Shown here: in pieces, positions 34,873 through 46,931 of the stretch | Position numbering within the stretch: the stretch's first letter is position 1 | Layout: each line of letters begins with the position of its first letter | Assembly: GCA_023055355.1 (NCBI GenBank) | Contig: JALJCS010000022.1 | Location: forward strand, 10,091,001 to 10,155,000 | DNA from: Agelaius tricolor | Taxonomy: Eukaryota; Chordata; Aves; Passeriformes; Icteridae | Direction: 5' to 3' | DNA length: 64,000 nucleotides | Notes under the pieces: model-generated | Databases searched by the model: none | The model's input: the letters and a program-made list of their open reading frames with translations, nothing else | Told to the model about the DNA's origin: nothing | Position numbers and translations under genes: made by a program

Positions 34873-35916
34873 CTGAAAGAGCCTAAGAAACCCAAGGATG
34901 TGGCTGCCCATATGATAAAAATCAGCGGGGGTAGGGAAGGAGGGACGTGTGTGGGGACACTGGTGGAGAGGACACGTGGTCCCTTGGCTGCCGTCCTGCC
35001 CACTGGGCAGCTGACCCCCAGCCCTGGCTCACCCCAGGGGATGGCCAGGAGGACGTGGGAAGGAGCTGGGAGCCCCACAGGGGGTGGGAATAAGGGCCAG
35101 ACACAACTCTGTACGCCTGATTACTTGGCTGCGCAGAGAACAGCTTGGCTTTTCACAAGATTTCCACTCGAGGCTTTGACTTTGTGGTTTCTGTGTATTT
35201 CCCAAACTGTTTTGGTTTCCTGCACCAGGTAAGCCCAAGGGATGTCCCAGGAAATGAGATGCAGGTTGACCCTGCTGTGTGATGCACACAGGGATGAGAC
35301 AGGAGCTGCTCCAAGGGCTCAGGGGACTCGTTAACCCCCAGCTCCAGGGGATTTCAGCTTTTGCCCATTTCACAGCTCTCTGCTCAAGCTGCTGCAAAAC
35401 CAAGTGATCACATCACTGCTCCAACCAGTGTTGGACTAATTTGGGCTTGACAATGGGGGTGATAAATGAGCTGCCTCTTCTCTGCACAGCTGTGCTCTGA
35501 TCTCGGCATGATTTCATCTGTATTTCTAGAAATCTAGACGTTTCCAGAAATATCTGACTGAGTAATCTCTTCATGGCTCTTCAGCAACCCCAGCGGCTCC
35601 AACCACTCAGCCTGTTTGTTAAAATTAGCAAAACATTACATAAAGGCTAAGACAGTCCTCAGTGTGGTGTTGTGTTAAGTGAGTTCAGCTAAAGAGTGTT
35701 TTAACCAACACAAACTAAACTAACCTTCCAAGAACAGGCCATGGGCAAGGCTGGGAAATTGCAAGAAACATGAGGTAGCTGCTGGGAGAATGCAGACAGA
35801 TGTCGGAAACATTTCTCCATCTGTAAACAAACAAACAGCCCGACACCCAAATCGGGCCAGTCTGGTGGAAAATATCAAAGTCATGACCTTCATCAGATGA
35901 AAGAAAACAGATCACC

Positions 35917-35937
35917 CAGCAGCAGCAGCAGCAGCAG
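35917..35937. repeat. (CAG)7 trinucleotide repeat
   Basis: Seven perfect CAG units followed by CAC. Confidence 0.97.
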
Positions 35938-36116
35938 CACTCACCGTTTTCCTATCTCTGGGTACGCTGCGCTGCCTTTGCAGCCTTCTCCAGGGGAGAT
36001 GAACCCAAGTGACCGCTTTGGGTTCCAGTGAAGCTTTTTCATTTCACAATCACCATCTGAAAGGGGACAGGCCAGTCTCTGTTTTTGTTTTCTTCCTAGT
36101 GATCTCCTCTGTTTTT

Positions 36117-36250
36117 ATGTCTACTCCATCATTTCCATCATTTCCTTTCTTTTTTTTTTTTTGTTTTTGTTTTTCCTTCTCCTTTCCCCTTCTTTCCTCT
36201 CCAATTTTACCATTTCCATTTAGTTTTTCTCTGTTAAACTCTTTAACTCC
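36117..36250. repeat. Pyrimidine-rich tract
   Basis: Dominated by C and T (CATTTCCATCATTTCCTTTC, long T runs, CTTCTCCTTTCCCCTTC). Likely a decayed simple repeat. Confidence 0.7.
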
Positions 36251-37769
36251 CTTAAAGCTCTACATCTGTACTCCTTAAAACTCCTTAAAAAGTCTTTAAT
36301 CCAGCAGTGTTATTTACACGTGCATTTGTTGAAGCAGCTGAGTTTAATATGTCACCTCTCATTCACTGTATCATATTCCCCAGCTACAAACATAGCCTAT
36401 TGCAAAGATTAAAAAATCCCCTAACATGTATTTTAAGTCTTTCAGCCTCTCACGTGGCTGAATTAACTTATTAGACATGATAACAAAACCAGATGCAATT
36501 TCCCAGCCCTACCTTTGGTTCTGCTGAGGAACAGCCCCACCAGGATACAGCCCCATTTATTTCAGCCAGGCATAGACTGTGAGTGTCTCATTGTTTTGGC
36601 CAGAGCTTTGAATAAATAATCATCCAGGATAGCATACTTCCAATTTGGATTTCAGATGCCTCACTCCCTTCCAAGAGATAGTTGAGCTGCAGGAGAGGGC
36701 TGTTTTCAAATTTAGCAAACAGGGATTCTTTTTGCACCTCTGACCTTTGGTGTGTCTGGATGAATCCTGGTGTTTTCACAAAGCTGGTGTGTTTATGAAC
36801 AAGTGTGCAGCCAGAGCACCTCTGTTTGCCTACTTTACATACCCAAAATCATGTTGTAGCTCTTGGAATCATATCATAGCTCCTTCACAGACCCTCCTGG
36901 CATTCACTGCTGCCCAGGCAGTGGGGGAGATGCTCCAGTGGGAAAGTCCCATTGTCAGCAACTGGGGATTTCAATCCCATTTCTCCAGCTGCCCCCTGGG
37001 ACAACACCACCTCAAATTCACCCCCTACCATCCTGTGCTATCCACAGGCTAAAAATCTCCCTGATTCCCACCTCAGCAGGTTCTGCTGACCCTGTTTACC
37101 TCCAGCAGAGTGGAGGTGGAAAGCCAAGCTTTGCGTTAGGCAAGAGCGCTGTGGGACCCTGCAAAGGAAGATTTGTTTGTGTGCTGCTCGCCCTGGCGTG
37201 CCTGTGCAGGCTTGTGCTGCATTCCCCAGGGAAGCTGGGCTCCAGGGAGCCGTGTGGGAAGCTGCTGCTCCGTTCCTGTCTTTGATAAAGTCGAGTGGTT
37301 GAGTGGTTGAGTCCACCTAGGAGAGCGCAGCTTTTGCGGTCTTTGTTTTGGCAAGGCGGCTCTGCAAAAGTAAATTGAGTTCCCTGCTTTGTCAGCTGGG
37401 ATGATTTTAAAATCTCCTTCTGCTTTTTGAAGTTAGTTGGGACAATTAAAGTTGCAGAGAGGCGATAAGTAGCAAAAGGCAAATTTGGAGCTACAGGCAG
37501 TCTGCATGTGCCTGGGATCTGCCTGGTGAATGAAGTGAAGCTAAAGGAGGACAAGCTGCTGGGGCTGTAGCAGCAAAGGAGAGGCAAACACAGATTATTC
37601 CTCTGTAGGGAAAGAAAAGAGGTGCAATTCTGCCTCCTTGGAGTTGAACTCACACAGGAAGGTGGAGCAGGGGGACAGGAAGTCTGACACTGCTGCATCT
37701 GTAGGGATGGTGTAGGAGCTTTATGCACCAAGTGCTCATCACCCCAACCTGAGGCCAGCCTGGCCAGGG

Positions 37770-37830
37770 ACACCCCTGTGCAGACACCCCAACACAGACA
37801 CCCCTGTGCAGACACCCCTGTGCAGACACC
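37770..37830. repeat. Short tandem repeat, unit ACACCCCTGTGCAG
   Basis: Three good copies and one diverged copy (ACACCCCAACACAG) in tandem with a period of 14-15 bp. Confidence 0.9.
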
Positions 37831-38619
37831 TCACCCAGAGAGCACCTCCAGGGCAGAGACAGCTCAACTCATCTCAGGATGCAGCTGCACTTACCCTCAA
37901 GTTCAAACCTTGCTACAAAGACAAAAGCCTTGGGGGAATTCAGAAGATTTTTTTTTTGTTTGCTTAGCTTGTGGGAGTTTAATGTTTAATCATTGCAGAG
38001 GAGTGAGTGGGTTACTCATAGAATTGCTAGCCATGATTTCTGCCTTTTTTTTTTCCTTTTGTCCTTTGTTCTTCCTTATCGTGGCTCTCATATTTTGTGG
38101 ACTGAATTAGCTTTCTCTCATGGCCCACTGGTCCTTGATTTCTCAAACTGCAATTTTATAGCATTCACAGGAGCCTCTTCATTTAAAGAACTCAAATTAA
38201 GGACACAGGAGTCAGGAACTGCTTGGCTCCATAACCCCACAGGAGGAAGATGCTTCCCCAGCAGACAGGCACTGCTCCTGGGGCTTCCCCTCACTGTGGG
38301 TTCCACCACTCCTGCAGATCCAGGAGCCACCTCCTGCTCCCAGCCCTCACCCAGGAGAAGCAATGCTGAAATTCCAGAAAATACAGTTCCTGACTTCTCA
38401 AAGGAAAAAGGTGCAAAAGGAAAAAATATATATATATAGTTTAACTCCAAACTCCAACCAAGGGAACCGTTTGCTTTAAGATTTTGTGATGTTTTTTTAA
38501 TCCAAAACCTGTATCCTACAAATAAAACAAAATATATCCCTAAAGCTGTAAAACAATGTATGCACCCAGAGATAACATGAGGTTCCACACGAGGGAACCC
38601 TGCAGGGCTCTTCCCTAAA

Positions 38620-38975
38620 TGTCACAGACATCTTTTTATGAAAATCCTTTCTTAGGATTTTTTCTTCCTGAGAAGCTGAGAAGCTCCAGGAACAAAATAT
38701 AAGCAATGGTTATCTGCTGCTGTGGAATGCATCAGGTAGATTTTTGATTGGCTCATCTTAGATGTTTATCATTAATGGCCAATCAAAGCTCCTTTTGTTA
38801 TCATTCTGTTCTATTCTATTCTTACCTAGGCTTCTGAGATTAAATTTTCCCTTCTATTCTTTAGTATAGTTATAGTGTAATATATATCATAAAATAATAA
38901 ATCAAGCCTTCTGAAATATGGAGTCAGATCAACATCTCTTCCCTCATCCTGAAAACCCCTGTGACCACTGTTACA
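38620..38975 (+). mobile_element. Solo LTR of an endogenous retrovirus
   Basis: The LTR starts TGTCACAGAC and ends TTACA, 356 bp, and is flanked by a perfect 5-bp target duplication CTAAA (38615-38619 and 38976-38980). It has an internal AATAAA at 38896-38901. It is the same family as the copy at 6936-7316 (shared AATCCTTTC...TTAGGATTTTTTC, GGTTATCTGCTGCTGTGGAA, TTAATGGCCAATCA, TAATAAATCA). There is no internal proviral sequence, so it formed by LTR-LTR recombination. A 5-bp duplication is typical of ERVL-type integration. Confidence 0.88.
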
Positions 38976-41900
38976 CTAAAGGGCAGCTTTGTGCCCAGTA
39001 CAGCTTGGGGCTTCCCCCAGCAAAGGTTCTCCTCTGTTCTCTCCCAGCCACAAAAAATAGCTGCTCTTTTTTGTCCTTCTTTGGCCACTCTTTTTTCCCT
39101 TAGAAATGTCAGATCTGGCTGTGGTTTGCCACTGCAAACCACCCTGATATGCTTTTAATGGAGAGAGATTAATTTATTTGATGATTTTGACTACTCTTGC
39201 TGTTTAATAATTAATTAAAACAGGACCATGAGATACTTCTATTGAGTTTGTATTGCTTTTAACAAAACTGAAGGATGCTTTTAACAAAACTGTACCTCAA
39301 TTAATCCCTGTAAAAAGGATGCTTGCCTCTTAATTGGCATCAATTATTTATTTCATTTTTTTCACACTGCATCAGCTCTATGTCTATCCTTTCTAAACTT
39401 AATTAATCCTTGTGTTAGTGGTCCATAAGACATTATTTAACATCTGCAGAGGTATTTTTCCTGCAAGTGAAGTCATTCCCAATCAGGCACATGCCTCATG
39501 CCACTATAGGCACTTGTAAAGGTTTCTAAGGTGTGATGAACCTACAGAATGATCTAAAGAAAAAGTCAGTTCTGTGGGTTTTTTTCCCAAGACAAAGCAG
39601 GATTGACAGAAGCAGTAATCTTTTCATCATTAATATCAGAATTGCACTAAAAAAGAAAAATTATGCATTTCATAGCTTAGCTATCTACAGAATAGTAATA
39701 ACCCTGAAATGCCACAGAAAAACCCAATGCACCTTCCAGAAATGTTGTCATTCCAGATATCAGGAGAAACAAAAATCCCACCCCCTTACTGTGTAAACAT
39801 ATGGATATAATATATATCTCTCCCTTTGAAATATAAAGCCACCAGGCTAACACAGATAAATTTTATGGCTGGATGAGCACAGTAGCTGGATGGCAAAGGC
39901 AGCATTTGGCAGGAGAACAGCTGCCAACATCTGTGTCCCTGGGGATGCCAGGTGGCAGGGAGCAGAGCCAGCGCTGTCACCGGCTGAGCAGAGGTGCAGC
40001 TGACCTGGCAGGGCTGCTGTTTACACAACCCCTCCAAGCTGCTGCCACAACCTGTGGAGCTGGTTTTAGCAGGAGTGGAAACTCTGTGGAGAGCAAGGAA
40101 ATGCTGAAAAGCCAGACAAGCTGGAGCAATATCTGCAGTGCATTGTCAGTGAAATAATTTTCAGCAGCAGTTCAATTTCAGCCATGGGCAGCTCTGAGTC
40201 CTTGATGGCAACAGGGCTTGGAGAAAGGGGTTCAGAGGAAACTTCTTGTCTCCTAAAGCATCCTTGGGGACCAAAAGGAGAGGCCAGGATTGCCTTCATG
40301 CCCTGGGGCAGGCCCTGGCTGTGCCCCAGGCACAGGGGCTGCTATCTCCATGTGAAATCCTGCTCCCCACCTCAGCAGCCTGGAGCTGGTTCTGTATTTT
40401 CCTGGGAATTTCCTGGTTCTGGCTCCAGGTTTGTCCCCATCAGTGATAAATCCAGGGTGGATTATGGATAGGAACTGTTGGCAGAAGAGGATTTTATAGA
40501 TCATGTCATAACTGCATCTATTAAGAACATACCAAAAGAGCCTTATTCGTACACTGACTAAAAATGTACAAATACAAGAGAGAATGTAATAAAGACAAAA
40601 GTTTGTAAATTGGTAAGACCCAATTTGGGTAGCTTTTGATGACAAAATATTCTCAATGGATTTACAAGCAGTAGCCCACTGTGCAATGAGCACCATGTGC
40701 AAAGGCTGTGGCTTCCCACACTACAAATCAGAGCAGCTGGAAGATACAAACACCAAAATTTGGTCAAGTGTGGGATCAAATTTGAGCTGTTTTAATTGCA
40801 ATGGTCAGTTGTAATCTTTCCTCCAATGTAAATTAAAAGGAACATTACTGAAGGCAGCAGAGGTTTTGGGATGGCACAAAGGGAGGTATAAAAAGAAAAT
40901 CATGCTGGGAGTTCCTGGGAGCTCTTCAGAAACCATGAGACAGGAAAAATGGTGATTGCCCAAAAGGGGTGACAGGCATTTCACCCAAGAAACAGGAACT
41001 ATTAGGGCTGAAGGGAGCTCAGTTTTTCTGCTCAGAAACCAATCTAAGAGATCACAAAATAATTTTTCTGAAGGACATGTAGAGCAGCACTCAAGGAACA
41101 ACCTGGGAAGGGGGCACCAATAGGCTAAAAAGCCATTTGGGAATGTCTCCAGAGCCTCATTGTTTCATGTATTTCCTAAATCTAAACATTCAAAGGTTTT
41201 TGTATTCCTTCTACATTCCCTACATACTCTGAAATTATTACAAGTATTTATATTTTCCTTTTTAAATGTAGGCACAGAGTTGGGTTTTGAGTTTGGGGTT
41301 TTTTTTTTTTGCTATCTCCTTCAAGTTGTATAATGTAATATGGTGGATTTTATAGAGATATTCTTATTTTTAAATAAATCTTTATTAACAACTTACTTTA
41401 TTTTATGAACTTAAAAGTTACAATGCTAGCTGTTAACCAGAGCCTCCATACACTCCAGCTCTTGAACATTTTTTTAATGGCTGTGTGGGTGACACAACCA
41501 CATGCCAGTGGATGAGCCAAGGTGTTTTCTCTGGAGCCTGTGCCAGTTTTGGGCTTGAACGCTGCCTCTGTGCCAGCTCAGAGTTCCAGGTGATACCTGA
41601 ACTGGCACAGCACCTGCCAGGGCAAGAGTGGGCTGGGAAAAATGTTAACCCCATCTGAAATTACCAGCTGAGGTTGTGCTGGTGCTGTCCTGTGTGTTAC
41701 AGACCTGTGGCAGTTTTTACCTTGCACTGAGCGTCCCTGTAATTCCTCCTGTGATGTAAAACACCGCATTTCTGCTTGGATCTCCACCTGCAGAGCTGTT
41801 CCTCCTGTGAAAAACCCTGAAAAACAGGCCACCTGTGTGGGCATCCCCATGGGGAACATCCACAGGGGGGTACCAGGGAGGGGTTGAGGGCTGGTGGCAC

Positions 41901-42091
41901 CAGCAGTGGCACTGTCACCATATGGGACACTGCTGTGACCAGGGGGGGAAACCCAGAGTGCCATCACCAAGGGATTCCCCAGCCTGGGCAATACCAGCCA
42001 CAGCTAAGCCAGAAGGGTGTGCCAAGAGCAAGAATCTTTGGGATATTTGGGGTCTTGCTATAACTGAGTAAAACTTTTCTTCCTTTCACTC
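38976..42091. other. Intergenic, nothing recognised
   Basis: AT-rich unique-looking DNA with short frames only (up to 149 codons on - at 40253-40702, with no exon signals). No repeat family was recognised. Confidence 0.45.
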
Positions 42092-42400
42092 TGTCATGGT
42101 TTAACCCCAGCCACCAACCAAGCCCCACACAGCTCCCTCCCCACCAGAGAGACAGGGGAGGGGATCCAAAGGGTAAAAACAGACCAAAAAACCATATTTT
42201 TACATGTCTGTTGAATTGATTTAGGGCAGGACTTGGGGCTCCATCCCTTCTGGTGGTCACTGAGGACAGGAGAGGCTGCAGGGAGCTCCTGTGCCCCAAA
42301 GCCAGCTCAGGCCAGGTCACTGCTGCCCTGCAACTGCTTCTCTTCCCCTGCTTCATGTTGTTCCTGCTGTAGTAGTTCCCGTGAAATACAACTCAAATCA
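42092..42400 (+). mobile_element. LTR-like fragment starting TGTCATGGTTTAACCCCAGC
   Basis: The opening TGTCATGGTTTAACCCCAGC, followed by CCACACAGCTCCCTCCCC, matches the start of a widespread avian ERV LTR as I remember it. The right end is not clear: I find no matching target duplication to the 5 bases before 42092 (CACTC). The end coordinate is approximate and the copy may be truncated. Confidence 0.45.
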
Positions 42401-45400
42401 TGGCTTATAATAATTTAAAAGGCCCAGCCAGTACAATCTCCAGCCCCAGCCCTTTGAGGACTGGGACTTGCAGCAAAGTATAATGTTATAGCTCCTGGTA
42501 AAAGCACAAATGAGAGCAGCTTCAACCCCCAGCTTTACTCTGCACTGTAGTGGCTAATATAAATGTAAATTACCTGTGTAACACGGTGCATAGTGAAATA
42601 TTAAACAAATAAAACACAGAAAATAGCGAACCTCTGCCTCCCATCCTGCCCCATGACAGCAGCAAGGCACTGTCCTGACCTGACTGCAGCAGCAGGGTGA
42701 GCTGAAAGCCCCCCGGGCACTTTGCATACATTGCAGTGCAGAATACGCCCTTTTCTGAAGAAGATTAACCTCTCATCTTTTAAGCTTTGAAACGAAATGA
42801 AAGCATTTCAATCCTTTTATTGCAGGGACACTGTATTTTAAAGACAATTCACTTTTTTTTTTTTTGTAATGTGGAATGGTTTTAGGTTAAAGTAGACAAA
42901 AGACTCGGAAAAAGCATTTTTTTCTTTTTTTGCTGATAAATTTTATATTTAGAATGATGGAAGCAAAATAAAAATTCACTGTTTGGTGGAAAACCATATG
43001 TATTTTAGTATAATGCTATGCACATAGGAATGAGGAAAACAACTGCAACATAAGAATATTAAACTCCTAACGAACTCAAAGTGTTTAAATATGGCTTTCA
43101 GGGAAACAGAGTACTTAAAAGGCTGGGAAATTACTTCATCATTGTGTACCAGTGCTTATCCACAGCAGCTACATCAGGATGCTTTTCTACTTCAACATCA
43201 AATTAATAACAAGACCCAGCCGAAGCTGAACGAATTCAACCTCCACGTGAGATTAAATTCCCAAGCTCTGTCAACATCATTTCATCAGAAGAGATGAAGT
43301 TTTAGCCTTAAAATGCATATTGGAAATATGCTTTAAAGCAGCTTTTGAATGAAACTATCTGCTCCTACGTGCAGGGATTTTGAAGCTGCTGCTCCTTTGC
43401 TCCTGGGGGAGGCACAGGGAGGTTTTGTCTGCGCTGCTCTCAAGGTGCCCACGACATGCAGAGCTCTGCTGAAAGGCACTGGCTGCAGGGAAACCTTCTG
43501 CAGTGCTTCAGCTGATTACCTGCAGGCCTGGAGAGGATGTTTTTCCTTCATTACCTGTTAGGCTGGCTCAGGAATCAGCGTCACCTTCTCCAGATTCAGA
43601 AGCTGGCCATACACAAGGGTTTACTCCTGAGGTGGACAGGACAACCTCATTTCTCAGGGATTGTCTTGCTCAGAACTGGAAACCCTGAAAGAGCAAGGGT
43701 TGTTCTTCCCCAGGTCACTCTGGCTGCAGCCTTGGAGAATTTTTGGTTGGTCTCTCTCCATTATGGCAAATAATTTAATTAGGTAATAAATACTACCAAA
43801 TTAGCCCCATGCCACTGCAGTAAACTCAGACATTCATCCTCTGGGATGAGTTTAATGACTGAAAAGCTTTCCTTGGATGCTAACACTGAAGGTGTCAGCA
43901 GAGTAATGACCTTGCCTGGTCACAGCCTCTATGAAAAGCAGCCCCATTGAGGTCAGCAACACCCCTCTTAAAATAGTGCACAGGAGGCATACTGCATGTG
44001 GATGGAATTTGCAATATTGAACCCATAAAAACAGAATATAGTGACAGCATTTTGCTCTGCACTCAGTAATTCACTGGCCAGGCTTTCTTTCCTGTTTTCC
44101 ACGGCAACATAACTGTTAGTTTTCACAAAACCTTTTTGTCCCAGGCCGAATTCATTTCTTTAGAGCAATGAAGTGAGGTTTTGTTCATAGCTCTTTATTT
44201 CTGCATATCTATAAAGTTGCTGAACTTCCTCTGCTGGGTAAAATTATCCATCATGAAAGTACAATTAGAAAGTTGTATTTTGGAATTTTTGGATATTTCT
44301 GCTTCTTTGCCAAGACATGCAAGTTGTGTATTTATATTTACAAGATACGTATGCGATTTGCATATTTCAATTTGTGTGTTTGCATTTATATGGATAGATA
44401 CATGCTGCTCCTCAGGTAATGCTGTTCCTCTGGGAGTTTCTACACCTTGTGAAATAAACACTTGTTCTTAATGGTACATATTGCTGCAGGTCACTCACCA
44501 AATGTTCTTTATTATAATCTGTATTCTGAGTAACTGAAATCTCAGCAGGAATTGATGTCCAAACCTGTTTCAGTGAGGAGAATCACAAGCAGGTTCTGAG
44601 GAAAGGACTGGCACAGCAGGGTTCTGCCAACATTTTTTTGCCAGCCATGAAGACTTTTGTGGGGATACCTGCCAGCATTTGAAAACTATGAATAGAGACA
44701 ACTGGAGAGGAAATAAGTGTCTGTCTCATAGTTCTGCTGGAATATCCTGGGCTCTGGACCAATTTCTACACTGAAGTCAAGTGGCATTGCATGGAGAAGA
44801 AGCCAGTGCAGACCTTGTGCTTGAATATTTTTAGACGGGGGTAAAATATAGATTCTGTCCTTTGTAATCTCTGTGTGCCTACTTTGTAGTGCAGAGCAGG
44901 AGAGTCCCTGGGCCACCCACTCACTTCACACCCAAAGTTTACCTGTTTGTCATCACAATCACTTTCAACTGTTGCATTTGCACATTCCACAGAGAGGAAT
45001 ACTGAAATTATTGAGTTGTTTCAAAGCCAGGGAGCTCAGCTGAACTTTAAGTGGCCGCTGCACCACTACAGTTCATAACACCAGAATAAGAGAAGCTTTC
45101 TACTGAAAGCAAGTTTTGCTTTAAGTTGGGGCATTGGGGATAACTGTATTTATGTCTTGGACATCAAAGATTCACAACTCTTCATCCTTTGGTTCTCCAC
45201 ATGGGAATTTCAGGAAAATACTTTTGTGAACAGCACAGCTGACAGAATGTGGCTATTTTAAAGTGTTTGTGTCTCAGATTAAGTAAAAAAAGTTCCTTAT
45301 ATACCTGATTGTCTCCTCACTAAATTGGGAGAATTAGGCCACCCTAAAAGCCAGGTTGCAGCAGTGTTCCATGATAGAAACTATGGTAAGGTACAACATG

Positions 45401-46429
45401 AGGTTTGCTACCAAATTCCAATAAAATACACTCCTTCTTTTAAATGTAACCATCTTTTTAGCCTTTCCTGAGTCCTCCTGTCAGAATCCATGGTTATTCA
45501 AACCTTGTGTGGGAGGCTGGAGAAAATATTTGCAAGTTAAGGCATACCAGACTGCAGGCTGCTGTAGTTTCCATGTGGTGTGGAATGGCTTTTGATTGCA
45601 TGGATTTTTGAGTGCAGAAACTGTGTACAATTTTGTAAAAGGCTCTTCCATGTGCAGAGTGATGGCAGGACACATCCTGCTGTCATTTAATAGCTACTAA
45701 AGCTCTGTCAGGATGAGAAATGTCATTTTGGAGCTTCAGTGGGGGAGAGGCGTAGTGCTGCCCACTGCTAATTGTCTTGTATTAACTCCAGTAAAACACT
45801 GTTAAGTGAAAAATGACCCAAAAAATGTAGGAATGATCGTGAATGAAGTCCAAACTGGACAGCTTCTGGCTGGTGCAGCTGCAGAGTGTGTGACCTCCCC
45901 GGGGTTTGATAGGGAAAAGTTGCCATGGGGATGGTGCAGCATTGTTTGCGGCTGACTTCAGCTTTTATTGTTGTGCTCTGATTACAGCTTTTGTCTCGCT
46001 GTGAAGTAGGGTTGTTACATGCCAGCTTGAAACAAAGATGCATTTACAGGCAGCGGCAGAGTTCAAATGATTTCCATAATTAGAGATATCACTGCTTTAA
46101 GCAAGGAAAAAAAATATCTGTGTTGCTATTTCAGAAAACACAACGTTTTTCAGTATAAATTTAATATCTGCTTAGAAAAGAAGTAACTTCCTGGTAAAAC
46201 TGGTTAAACATCATTTGGAGAAATTCTCATTTGCTGCTAGGACTGATGGCAAAAGGCTCTGAGGCAACGCCTGAGCTGCTTTCACCTGAGGTGAAGATAG
46301 TTCAGCTGTGGGATACACCAACCTCCAGTTTTTTGCCACGTTAGCAAAGTAATATATCAACATCTTGATTTACTACATCCTTAAAGCTTGTTATGTCCAA
46401 GCCTTGAGTAAGGGAAGCCAACTGTGCTG
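42401..46429. other. Intergenic, nothing certain
   Basis: Mostly AT-rich, repeat-poor DNA. Segments such as 42720-42860 and 43085-43340 look non-repetitive and could be conserved non-coding DNA, but this cannot be judged from one sequence. Several minus-strand segments with weak splice signals (for example 44951-45009) were considered and not accepted as exons. Confidence 0.4.
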
Positions 46430-46590
46430 TGTTCTAGGGGTGCTGCTGCCTCATATTCAATTTGCCACCAGCCAGGACCCCCCAGTCCTTTGCCAGTGTC
46501 ATTCCAGAACCTGTCCAGACACCCAGGGCTGATCTATCCCAGGTGCAGAAGCTGGCACTTGGCCTGTTAGACATGATGTGGCTGGTGAAT
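46430..46590 (-). mobile_element. CR1: CR1-like fragment (upstream part of the 3' region)
   Basis: Blocks CCACCAGCCAGGACCCCCCA, GTCCTTTGCC, CCCAGGTGCAGAAGCTGGCA and CTTGGCCTGTTAGACATGAT resemble the part of CR1 that lies 5' of the terminal tail. It sits to the left of the next tail, which is the wrong order for one continuous minus-strand CR1, so it is probably a separate or rearranged copy. Confidence 0.5.
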
Positions 46591-46596
46591 GGCAGT

Positions 46597-46810
46597 TCAT
46601 AGACTCATAGGTCACAAATCAGTTTGGGCAGGAAGGGACTCAAAGCCCATCTGTGGGCCGGGATACCTTCCTCCATCCCAGGCTGCTCCAAGCCCTGTCC
46701 AACCTGGCCTTGGATGCTTCCAAGGATGGGGCAGCCACAGCTTCTCTGGGCAAGGGCCTCCCCACGCTCAGAGAGAAGAATTTCTCCGCAATATGCAACA
46801 TTTCCCTCCC
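46597..46810 (-). mobile_element. CR1: Diverged CR1 tail beside the PLEKHA1 promoter
   Basis: It begins ATAGACTCATAGGTCACAAA and continues tcagtttgggcaggaaggga (an old CR1 3' end), then GCTCCAAGCCCTGTCCAACC and TGGCCTTGGATGC. It ends about 48 bp before the first ZNF143-type motif. It is more diverged than the copies farther left, so it is probably an older insertion. Confidence 0.75.
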
Positions 46811-46857
46811 TACTGCGGCCTCCCCATCAAACACGCCATTAAACCCCCAGTAATTGA

Positions 46858-46876
46858 ACTACAATTCCCATCATGC
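46858..46876 (+). promoter_or_regulatory. ZNF143/THAP11-type promoter motif 1
   Basis: The sequence ACTACAATTCCCATCATGC is a near-perfect match to the ACTACAATTCCCAgcATGC motif bound by ZNF143 (Staf) and THAP11 (Ronin) at many CpG-island promoters. It lies at the left edge of the island on the gene's own strand. Confidence 0.75.
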
Positions 46877-46912
46877 CCCGCGCCCTGCCCCTGCCCCCGC
46901 CCCCCACGCCGC

Positions 46913-46931
46913 ACTACATGTCCCAGCAGGC
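46913..46931 (+). promoter_or_regulatory. ZNF143/THAP11-type promoter motif 2
   Basis: ACTACATGTCCCAGCAGGC matches the same motif with a few changes (the ACTAC, TCCCAGCA and GC core elements are kept). It lies on the same strand, 55 bp downstream of motif 1. Confidence 0.6.

Larger units (their letters stand above)
34873..38619. other. Intergenic, with short repeats and one long open frame
   Basis: This holds a (CAG)7 run at 35917-35937, a pyrimidine-rich tract at about 36117-36250, a 14-bp tandem repeat at 37770-37830, and a 239-codon minus frame at 37096-37815 that I cannot assign. No repeat family was recognised otherwise. Confidence 0.4.

Noticed and set aside
35944..36058. Minus-strand segment with acceptor CCCTTTCAG and donor CG|GTGAGT
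   Set aside because: Splice signals are fair and one frame is open, but the donor overlaps a CAG repeat edge and the phase does not fit the neighbouring candidates.
43091..43297. 68-codon plus frame after a TTTCAG acceptor
   Set aside because: No domain, no convincing donor at the right place and no partner exons.
44951..45009. Minus-strand 59-bp segment between AATTTCAG and CAG|GTAAAC
   Set aside because: Good-looking sites, but very short and open in two frames; no homologue recognised.
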